Assembly (NCBI GenBank): GCA_003640385.1
Contig: RCAB01000149.1
Coordinates: forward strand, 62,001-126,000
DNA from: Setaria digitata
Lineage: Eukaryota > Nematoda > Chromadorea > Rhabditida > Setariidae
Reading direction: 5' to 3'
Length of the DNA: 64,000 nucleotides
Below are positions 29,001 to 41,000 of this stretch, piece after piece. The first letter of the stretch is position 1. Every line of letters begins with the position of its first letter. The notes under the pieces were generated by a model, which made no database searches, had not been told where the DNA came from, and worked only from the letters and a program-made list of their open reading frames with translations. The translations under genes were made by a program, and so were the position numbers.

Positions 29001-32000
29001 AGTTATTCTAATGTGTAATTAAACAATTACATCTATCGTTCTTAAAACGTTTGTGCATTTGTATGTACGTACGTGTAAGCGTATAGGTGAACGTGTTTTA
29101 CGTGTATATTTATGCATTTTACATCAATTTTTGCTTTTATAGCCGCTCAAAATTATTTCTTCCATACAAAATCTTTGGCATAATTTCATTAAATGCCATC
29201 TGCTGTTATAATGGTATCCCGTCGTTCAGCATGTGCATGCTGCATGCTTTCGCGAAACATTAATTAAATGACTTAATTGCAAATCATGCATAAAATTCTG
29301 GGGATTTTCATTGCACACACGTAAATCATATGTAAAGCGCAAGTGATTTCAATTTAATGAATTTGAGAAAGAAAAACTAACTTGCATCATGAGCATAAAC
29401 ATGAAGCTGATAAATGGTGCATTGTTCATAGTCGAGAATCGAATCGAGACATATCTTTCCGGATTGTTCATCAATTCGGAATGGTTCTTTCACTGAACCA
29501 ACCTTCGATAAAGAATAATGTATGTTTGTTTCATTTCCACAACTATCATTTGCTTCAACCTATAAAGTGTTTTTTTTTTTGGATAAAATTTTTGAATTGA
29601 TTTAAAATTATTCCTTTGCAATAGCTCGCAATTAATTGTAACTTATCTTAAAAATAAGTGCACTGATTGCTTAATAGTTGATATAGACATTAATACGATA
29701 ACTGAAATATAATCGGAATTCAATTTATGGCTATAATTGTTATATTAATTTCACTTGCCCGACAGGTTGTTATTTCCTTTATCACTATGGCAACGTCTTT
29801 TTGCTCATATTATAGTTCGTTTATTTTCACATTTTCATCTTTCCCTTCACAGCTCCTCCTTTTTTTCAATTATTTCAAAGTCCTAACAATTAATTCGTTC
29901 ATTAACTTCAGCAACTAAAGTAGTTATGCAACAAAATGTTTTAGGATAGTTTAATGAAGCTCAAATATTTCCAAGTAAAAGATACGTATAAGTTCACGTA
30001 TGGACGTGTGCATATATCAAGATGCGTGTATGTTCAGTCATACATCCATTAGTAAGAGTTAAATTAATTTGTTTTAAATGAAAGAGGGAGGACGATGTCA
30101 CTAAAATGTATGCCGTTGCTGTTTCTTAATATGGGTGGTGAAATGATTTATATTTTGCAACAACGTTTAAAGGTAATTCTTTTATTTTTATTTATGGAAA
30201 TTTTATAAAAGTTGCAAATATTTTACAAAAAAGTTTAGAAAGAAAAATTCGAATTTCGTAGAAAAAAAAAAGGGAAATGTAACATTTGGAAGAATGTGCA
30301 ACTTTGAAAATTTTTAAGAAGGGAAAGAAAAAAGGAAAAAAAAAAGACAAATTGAAATCAAATTTCAAATCAATTTTCAAACTACAAATGAGCTAACTTT
30401 TTGGTATGAAAAAGAAGAACAAACATTAAAAATTGGAATTCAAATCTAAAAAAGGCCATTTTCAGGCTCAAAATGTAAGCAAAGAGAAGACCGTTCAAGT
30501 ACTGCAAGATATTCTGTATATTTTGTTCAATTCGAAATTTTTGGAAGAATTATTTAAACCGCAGTATATCTGCAGTATGAGAATTATGCGAATTTTTTTC
30601 GAGAAACTTGTGCATTCAAGCATTATGCGACTTAATGAAACAAGGTAAATTTGAAATTTAATTCAACTTACTTTTTTTGTTGATTTGAAAGCGAAGAAAA
30701 AAAGACTATTCTTTCAAAAATTGAACTAATTAGTTGTTTTAAAACAAAAAGAGGAAAAAAATCTAAATAGCATGATGCATTGGGAAAGAAGGAAAGAAAG
30801 AATTGATTTCTTTGTCATTTTTTAAAAATTTTTCTTTGGTTAATTATTTAAAGCACTATGCAATTATCGTCAATTAATAAATTAATAGCATGGAGAAATT
30901 GTACGCATTAATGACAATGGCATACAAATATCAATTGCAACTTTGCAATCAACCTGAACATATCGTCTTCATTACACTTAATCATTTAGACAGCATCCGT
31001 ACGATTTTACCTGATGATGAAAAGTTGAACAAACTGTTGGATATAGCCCATCGAATGGTTCCTTCTCATTCGTTTCCTTTTTAATTATTATTTAATTACA
31101 AAAAAAAAGCAGCAGAAGCTTAAAGAGCTTTAGGGAATTCGAAAAAAAGAATTAGATTTTAATGATAGCTTCTTTTTCTTTAAATCTCAAATTAGACGAT
31201 AATAATATTAGTAGTGTCATTTGCTATGTCCACTTTAATTTATTTTTATAGTTTCAGGTCGTTGTAACTTATCACGAAATTCCCTCCTGGGAACAGGCAA
31301 TGATTCGAAGCTGTCTGTTGAATTTTTTTCAAGTAAGTCAAAAATTAAAATATTTTTTTCCTTTCATTAAATTGCTCAGTCGAATCGCCTGTTAATTTGA
31401 AATATAATGGGAAATTATACTTGAATTAATTTACTCTCATAGCACTTCTCATCCAGAAATATCAAAAATACAAAATCAAATAATTTAAATCAATTCTTTT
31501 CCTCTTTTTTCTTTGTAATTGCAGTGAGATTTGAAAGTATTTTTTCTTTTCTGCTTTTTTTTTGAGGATTCGCGAGTGAATGTATCATTATTTTTACGTG
31601 AAAAGAAGCAAACGGATGATGGCCGTTTCATTCTCTTCCCTGAATTAAACTGTCAGTTACCGTATGGTGGTAATCCGCCGGGAAAGATACAGTATTACGT
31701 GGATGGCAAAGAAGCCTACACGGAAACGTTTCTCACTGATGATGGTGATATCACGTATGAACCGTGCACCTCACGGGTTATCTCTTCCATTCATTCTTTT
31801 ACAAAACTGAAAAGCGAAATGAAAACTTATTTTACGTGAAAGTGATCAGAGACTGTGATCAATGTGTTTCAGTGATTTCATAAATGCTAATAAATGATCG
31901 GTGCAGATTATTTACAGTTATTTAAATTACTGAAATAATTAATTGGATGGCAAGAGTGAGAATATAATGTCTTACGGTTTGAACTAATATTTTCAGGGGA

Positions 32001-35000
32001 ATATTCAATTGAGAGCAGATGACAGAGGCATAAAACTGGGAACTAATATGTATACGACAACGGAAACACTACTGGTCTAATTACTGAAGAATTTGAAATT
32101 TATGAAATACTGAAAGTTAAATAAGTTAATAAATAGGTCCATAAAGCAATGATAAAATTTGATTGATGGGCAAAACTCACTAGACATAATTAAGAGGACA
32201 AAATTGACAATAAATGACAATTAAATTAACTGATTATAACAAGATGAAAAAATTAGCATAAATTTGAATTCCATTTAAATAAATTTGTTTTCTGTATCAA
32301 ATTTTCATTTTGTTTTTATTTCAGGTAAAAAGTAGTGATACAGTGATGAAGTCAGAAGATCCAGCAGCGGATGATGAATTACAACTACTATCAGCGCTAA
32401 TTATCAGTCCTGAACAGAACCAACAAAAAGGTGTAGGCAAAATCTCATGAAATAAATCATACTAACTGATAACATCAGAAAAAAAAAACGTGAAAATAAC
32501 GTAAGAAATAAAGAAAAATGTTGCATGAAAATACTGGTTGCTGTAACATGAAATACATCCAAAAGTAACTTTCCAGAAAAAAAAGTAGCTCACTTCCGGA
32601 ATCTCCCATACAAATGTGTTTCCTTTATTTTTTATTTTTAATTTTTTTTTTAATCAAATTTAGAAATTTAAGGCTTTGATTTGAATTTATTTGCGGACGA
32701 CATCGAGGAGGAGACAATTCAGCAAGGGCAAAATATATCGATGCCAGTAGTAACTCATATTGATGCAAGAAAGCATCGTAAAACGATTACTGCAGCAGTT
32801 GCTGATGTAAGTTTCATAAAATTTTTTGTTTTTAAAATTTCGAAATTGTATTAATTAAGAAAAAAAACTTTAATTTTAGAATCGTAATCACTCTCACTTC
32901 TGCAGTTACAACTAACAATTAACAAAACATAATCTACATTCGTCTGAGTTTAATCTTTACATAAAATAGGAATTTCTTAAGAAGAAAGATTTATGACGAA
33001 AAGCATGAAAATTAATGACTTTTACTGTGAAATTCACTGCTAGTCGAAAGAGTTTGCGGAAAACAAGCAAAATGTGATGAATTAAAACTGTGAAAAAAAT
33101 AGGAAGAGATTTTTCCGAGAAAAAATAAGAATTATTCTCGAGAAGATGTCTGAAATTTATTTGCCAGTGCGGTTTAAGATTTGTAATTAAATTTAAACAA
33201 AAAAGTAAATATCAACCATTGTCATTTCAAGTAATGCAAATCATTCGATTAAATATAGTTGGTAATTACTGAAATTTAATATTTACTTATTTCCAATCGT
33301 TTTTAATTAATATTACTGCAAAATTCATTAAAGTTGAAAGCAAAACGAAAATCAGTTCAATATAACGCAAACAAGTTTAATTTAATTCATCTAATTTTTA
33401 AATTGATAAGTTGATAATATCACTTATCTTTTTACATATGCTATTAGAGAATCATTTTGGAAAACTTCATTGTTTTTTCTTGTTGGAATATTGTCCAATA
33501 TGATTAAATGATAAATTGACAAAAAATAAATAAATAAACAATAATCCATTGTGTTTGATGATATCAATGTAATGTTTGATCCTCTGCCCGTGTCAATTGT
33601 TTTTGTTTATTAGTCTTCCGATTTCTTACGGGCATAATGACCATACCGTTTGTAATAGGTAATTGCTGATTGACTGGTTTGCATCATAAGCCTGTTTTCC
33701 GGAATGGAAATTATACAGAACCGTATCACGATAATTTTCTAGAAACAGCAAACATTTCACTATAGTGGGTAACCGTCCGATTAGGTGGCTAAGAATTTTC
33801 ATTCTTTTCTTTCCATTTTCCTCTCAAAACAACTGCTCAAATAAAAAATTGAGTGATAAAATTCCTTGAAATTATTTAATAATAGTGTTGCTAGTGATAT
33901 TGATGATGATGATGCTAATGATGTTATTGATGATCGTGATGATAACGGCAATGATAACGTTAATGGTGATTGTGATGATAATGATGATGATGATGGTAGC
34001 GATGATAATAATGATGTTACGGAGTGGTACTGCTCATTCTCAAGGACGCATTATCTCCTGATCGTCAACAATAACAACAACAACAACAACAGCAACAGCA
34101 ATATANGTGATGTTACGGAGTGGTACTGCTCATTCTCAAGGACGCATTAAGTATCTCCTGATCGTCAACAATAACAACAACAACAACAACAGCAACAGCA
34201 ATATAATAAAATAAGGGCCATTACCGCTCAAAAGAGAAATGACTATTTTGTCTGAACTGTCAACTTCTACATCTTATTCCTGAAAACGGTCGAACTTCTT
34301 CACCAGTACCTGAAGGGTTTTCTAGTTGTTGTTTCCCTTTATCGCCCAAACATGTTGTCATCGATGGGTTAATCACCAAAAGGTTATCCATAGGTTATGG
34401 GTCATCCATCTTCTCGTCTCCGTCACTCTGTTGCCGCTTTCCTGATACTTAACTAAGGAAGCCTTTTTCTAATTGTTGCTAATTATTTCGTTATTAATGT
34501 GCAATAATGGCAAACCATTTAGCATCCTCATTCTAAAACATTTATTCTATCTAAATCTTAACAGAAAGTAACTGAACAAGCCGATAAATAAATAAAAGAT
34601 GTTTTTAAAATTCTTATAAATCAAGTAAAAGTGCAAAATTTAGTAAATTTCTAAGTTCTAAGTTTGTTGGTTACTGCATTCATCTACAGACTTTTTTCAA
34701 GACCATTAATTCCTTTTTTTTTCTCATTTTTTTTTTTTTTAACTGAAGACTTTAAAATAACATTTTAATTTTAAATCTTGGAATGAAATTTAAAATTTTT
34801 GCTTAATCATTATTCTATAAAATTGCCTCAATAAAAAGATTGAGATGACGGAAATCTCTGGGAAAGTAAATTCAAAAGAATTCTTCTAGAAAAATGATGA
34901 AATTTCAGCTAAAAGTGGAAGTATCATCACGGCAATCGAAGAAAGGTGAAGATGTACTGAATTTATTGGATGAGGCGGCAAAACGTCCAAATACGGCAGC

Positions 35001-38000
35001 AGCAAAAAGTTCATCAAGGCGGAAAGAATCAAGAACAAGGGCGAAAGAAGCAAAATAGCAAGTAGAACTGATCTAAGCTTTGTTTTCTGCTGAGTTAAGC
35101 ATGTTTTAAAAATGAGCATGCTTAGAGATTAATTTTAAACAGTTCGAAACAATTGCGCTGCACTTATTGATAATCCCAGTTATCATCTAATCACCACCAT
35201 TAATTAAATGAGGCAACCGTTTTTCCATACATTGCTTTTCATCCCTCATTTTGCTTTAATTACAATGAGCAATTCTGAAATATGCGGAAAAAAAAAGCAT
35301 AATCAACATTGATTGGATCACGAATTTATCTGAATTCTTTGTTCTAACTGAATCTATCTGAACTCTCTGAATTCTAGATAATTCTACCTAATTCTATCCC
35401 CAAGCTCAGTGACGATTGAATTAAAACCAGATATAGTCTGAAATGGAAACCATGTTATAGAGCTTTAATTGCTCAAAATTAAATTTTTAATCAAGTTGGA
35501 CAAAATGCATTGAGGCGGAAGTTCATTAGCGTGACATCAGTTAATTCACACTAAGGTAATAATAAATTATTAAAGGTTCTCAATTTAACCTGTCATTATC
35601 ATCCATTTCTACATCGCAAATTCAAACATTTCAATAATTGATTAACTGGCGACAATCCCATTAAACTCTGCTGCTAATTTAATTTTATTGAAAAAAAAAA
35701 AAAAAAATGTTAAAAACAGAGTGACAATAATTTGTATTGTCAAATGAATCGTTTAGACTGTCAAAATTCTTTCATTGTTTCTTGTTGCAAAATCAAAAAT
35801 ATATTATAAATTTTTTGGTCAATTTGAAGTTAATATTCGTAGTTATAACAACAACTTTCTTACTGATAATCTGACAATAGTTACTGATAATTTTTTGATA
35901 AGTATGAATCACTTCAATCATTTCGTATATGTTAGATGTAAAGTTTTACTGTGAAATCTACAATGGAATTTTTTCTTGTCTCAATAATCATAGCATTATT
36001 GAAAATAATTATTCGTCAGTTCTATAAAAGCTAAAATGCTTTAATCATTTGAAAATACGGACATTGCGCAAAGTGCTGTTGTATGCGTGATATTACGTGA
36101 GTGTGGTTGCAGGCGTGCTATTACGTTGGTGCTGCGCAAATTTTAACAACAATAAATTGTTTAATTTTTCTTTCTGCATAAACTGTGATAAAATTTGAGA
36201 ATTGAATGAATTTAATTATTTCGTAATGGTAATGAATAAATGAATGCATCCCTCCTCGAATACCTTAAGGGAGAATGATCAAGTAATGAGAATGTTTAGT
36301 GCACAGGTAAAGAAATGATGCGATAGCGAGAGCAGTGACCTTAGCATTATTCTTGAGTCCTTCAACCCCGCCATCCCTCAGACCTTGCAGACCCATCAGC
36401 ACTACCCCCGCTATACCTCAGACCTTTTGTAGTCCATCATCATCATCTCGCTATCCTGCGATCCCCAAGAAGTTCTTTACCGCCAACTTTTTTCACTAGC
36501 TCTCAGATCTCACAATTCTCCACCATCATTCTCCCCGCTATTCCCCCAGATCATACAATCAGTGTTGGTATATCCATCGAGTAGCATTTCCACTTCTCAT
36601 CTTGATTCTTTTCGTAAACATTTCAAAAGGATTAATTAAAAATGAATGACCACCAGATGACCATATGACTTTTCAGCCTACTCAAAGAACTGAACAACCG
36701 ATAACGGTATGATAATTATAAGATTAGAGTCTAGTAAAGTAAATAATCCACTCTTCAAGAGTGGAAATGTCAACAAACAGGTCGAGAACTGTAGTAGCAT
36801 CTGAGATCGGACTGATCAGCTTAACGCCAATCATCAATTGCTACAGATGAATTCATTCAGTCACTAATTCGCTGCGTAAACAAAACTGAGAAATTAGGCC
36901 ACCATATATTTAAGGATTAAGAGCATAAAGTTGAAATGAATTGCCTCAAAATACTTTTTCTTTTCCAGAAGAAAGATCAGAAATGTTTCCTAAATTACGG
37001 AAAAATTCATTAGTATTGAAATTTTTCATTTTAAATTTAAATTGCCATTTTTGTTTGCTAACACAATATCACCGTCTATATTTTGTGATAAATGAAAATT
37101 TAAATTAATGAAATAATTTTAATACCATTTTCAAGTATCCTTTTTTTGTATTCCTTTCATATATTCATTTCCTTTACTATCATCTGCACTTTTTCCATTT
37201 TTAAACAGTTATTTATTTATTCTCAGCGAATTTCCTAGACTTTAGACATTTGTTGAAATACTATCCAGCTAAGATAATATAACGTAGACTTATTGAATTT
37301 TTACAATATGCTCATTAAATATTTCTCAGTTATGAATTATTTCAAAAATTCAATTTCTAGCTAAATTTTTAATTAAAATTTTTTAATATCAGACTGATAT
37401 AGCAATAATTCAGGATGGATTTTGATTTTAGAGTTCTCCAAAAAATAGCCAATTCGTAAATTTTGATATACAAATATAAATTGTTAAATGCCTTCCCTCA
37501 TTTCTATCCTTTCTTTTTCGGCTTGGTAACGATTAAATTTACTACATTTCCTTTCCATTTTCTTTCTTTTTTTATAGCAACAAATCATTTACTTTTTATA
37601 CAAATTCCGCTAACTTTTTCTTTCTTCCTTTTTCTCTTTTTTTTTTTTTTTGAATCCTTTTCTTCTGAAATGAACGAACCTATTTAAATTTTGATAAATG
37701 AGAAATGAGATCTGACCTTGAGCAGGCAGGTTCCCAGTTCGGCATCTTCCATAACGGTAACATCATATAATGGTTTTGTAAAAATGGGTGGACGACCATT
37801 GTTATCAATGATTTGTGCAATGATATCAACTGTTGATGATAACGGTGGTATGCCAGAATCCATGGCATGAACATGAAAATAATGCTCATCAAGTGAGCAC
37901 TTAAACTGCAAAATTTAATTTTTGACGAGCTTGAACAGAAAAAAAAAGAGGGCGAACAAAATTCATAAAATTCAATGCCATTATCTTAAAAAAAAAAAAA

Positions 38001-41000
38001 CAACAAATAAAATTGAGAATTAAAAAAAAACAGAGAAATTTAAATTTCTACTGAAGTAGGCAAAATTAAAAAGTATTAAATGAAGTTTCGGAAAAGCAGA
38101 AAAGACGAACATTTTCACGCAGATTCAAGATACCCGTATCAGATTCAATTTCAAATAGATTGCTACCGGTAAGACTATAACTTATTCGACCATTTTCACC
38201 ATCATCTAAATCTGTTGCCTGAATTCGAACTAATTTAGAATGCTCTATTGATCGATTAAATATCACATGCATCACTGATTTCTCAAATTGTGGTGCATTA
38301 TCGTTAATATCAAGAATCTGAAAAAAAAAATTTAAATTTAGAATAAATTCATACAATTTATTAATTATATATGTCATATATATATAATTTAAAATTAATA
38401 TTTAAAAATTTTTGGTAATAAAATATCAATTAAAAATTTACCTCAAAAAATACTGGCACTTCCAGTAATTGCTTCCCATCAGATTTTATAATAAAAAGCA
38501 AATTATAATTAGATCTCTGTTCATGATCAAAGGGACCACAAGCAAGTACCAAGTAGACATCAGACGAATCAGTTTCTTTTACGCATAACGAATCACAACC
38601 ATTTATTGATAAAGTGCTGTAACTTTGAACTGATCTAACTAGTCGATATTGTTAATAGTCTAAATGATGAATTGATCATTAGAGACAAAAATACTCTTCT
38701 AGTTTTTTCTTTTTTCCTGACTAAAATTTTAATTAAAAAAAAAAAGAGTTATGAACTAATAGCAATGATAATAATGAATAACCTCCTTTGTGGTGCATTT
38801 TGTATAGCAATTCGAGCAACAACATATCCCACCGTAATATTTTCATAAATTTCTGGCTTATTACTATCAGTAAGCCAAAAGATATCAAAATTAAGCCTTG
38901 GCTCATCACTCTTCTCAACTGTAATAGTTACGAATGCTGTGGACTCAAGTGGTTGAGGTAATCCATGATCGCTAGCAACAACAAGAAGTTCATAAACAGA
39001 ATCAGAAACGAGAAGTTTGGAATCAGTTACCCGTATGACACCATTTTCATCATCAATTTGAAATGGAAGTTTTAGATCGGCATGATTCTGAAAAAGAGAA
39101 CAAAGAAATTGGTTTCATTTTAGAATGGAGTAGTATAGTTTCACCTGAAATGAAACTTGAAATGTTTCGTGAATAGACTGATACTGATGCAATTTTCTTT
39201 CTTTTTTCGACAAAGAAAGGCTTTAAGAGAGAATTTTATAAGAACAGTTACAAACCTTAGCAATGGAGTAAGCTACACGTGCATTCTCGCCAAGATCAGA
39301 ATCCACGGCGTGAACCGTTGTAACCACGTGATCCATCGAAGCATTCCACGGAATCGAAGCGTTATATTTACTTTGAGTAAATTCAGGCGCATTATCATTT
39401 GCATCTAGTACGGTGACGTTAACAAGCATGGTACCACTTCTGCAAATGTTATCATAGACTGATTACGAGTATCTTTTATGTGATAACACTATCACTTCAT
39501 AAAACCACCGAATCCATTTTGTCTATTCATAATAATCATCCGAGTTTTGATTTCCATTATTCAATTACGACTTTTATTTTATTTTATTTTTTCAAATTAT
39601 TGAAATAAAAAGTTCTTAATTCTTTTCTGCCCTTGGTAATGATAATAAATTTTTGCCACTACCTAGCAATTAGTATTATTTTAGGAAGTATTTTCTCAAC
39701 TTTTTAAGCGATACTTTGTAATTAGTCGTTTGCTCATTAATCATCTGTTTTTATTGCTTCATTCACACAGCTATTGATTACAATTTTGAAGCTTTCCATG
39801 CTTGATCCTACAAATTTTCTTAACTGGTATGAATTATATACCTTAAAAATATACCTTGATGGATTACCACCATCTAAAGCTTCGAGAAGAAGCTCATATC
39901 GATCTCGATATTCTCGATCAAGCTGTCCATTTACAACCAGGTCAACATAGAGCATTGAATTAATTCGCTTAGTTGATAATCTTCAATTAAAAATGATTAA
40001 TATCTACCGTTATCTCATTTTGTTATCGTCAGGAAAAGTATTGAAGTTGAGTTTTTATAGATGTGAAATTTATAAATTTAAATAGGATTTTTATTTATCT
40101 TTAATCACTTATCGCAAATTGCAAATATTATGGAAATAATTTATTAGACAGCTCTGATGTATTTATTATATGCCACCAATTGTTTTATCTTCAGTAAATG
40201 AACTTAGGAAACTTTAGGAAAAAAGACCTACTTGAATGCATTGTTAACATTACCGGATAGAATATGATATCTGACTACTGATAACGGTGGTGAATCATTA
40301 TCCACTGCTGGCGGTAGTGAAATTTCCGAATTTAATGAAGCAAATTCGGATATAGGAACCTGAATTATTTGCACCTTTAGAGTTTAAAATTGGCTGTAAT
40401 TTTGCTGAATGAACTGAAGATAGTAATGTCAAAGATTTGTAAAGTAAGAATAATTATCATCTTATCACCCAATGTAGAAGAATTATGAGCTAAATAGGAA
40501 CAAGTAATTCTCATTTTAAGTAGTAAGGAAGTAAATAAACAAGCAAACGTCAGAGCAGCTATTATGGCTAAAAGAAATCGCCAATTTTTGAATTTTTCAG
40601 AATTCAAATTTTTGATTTTTTTCGAAAATACTCAGTTTAGGTCTTTTCTTTTTTTTTTTTTTTTAAATTACCACGAAATGATTGTTACTTGGAAGAGCAT
40701 ACATGAGATGCTAAACTGCTTTATTGTTCGATAAATTTAACAATTAAAAAAAGACATGAAACTTATTAGATAGTTATGATTGTGCTACTGTTTCCTGTTT
40801 ACAGTTAATGAGTTGCATTCAGGTAGAAGAGATGTCCAACTGTGAAAATGACTCCTTTCGGGACCATAAATGCGTCTGTCCTCTTTGAGTCTTAACAATC
40901 TCATTGTTCATTGTGGGAACGGATGTTCCATAAATTTCAGTTGAATTTTCTAAGCATTAAAATGAGGACAGTTAAGGAGAAGAGAATATGTTGACAGTGG

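Larger units (their letters stand above)
29560..37716 (-). other. 8.2-kb cadherin intron hosting the OSCP1 gene
   Basis: This is the longest intron of the cadherin gene. The upstream exon (37905-37717) ends in phase 0 after GTCLLK, and the downstream exon (29559-29382) starts VEANDSCGNET in phase 0. Together they give a normal cadherin strand, so the splice is credible across the gap. The intron holds a complete plus-strand OSCP1 gene at 30095-35058, plus about 2.6 kb (35059-37716) with no gene and one C-rich degenerate repeat near 36360-36560. Confidence 0.85.

Noticed and set aside
33866..34150. Asp/Asn-rich 94-codon open frame
   Set aside because: It is translated from a GAT/AAT microsatellite and runs through the N at 34106. 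No conserved protein is visible.
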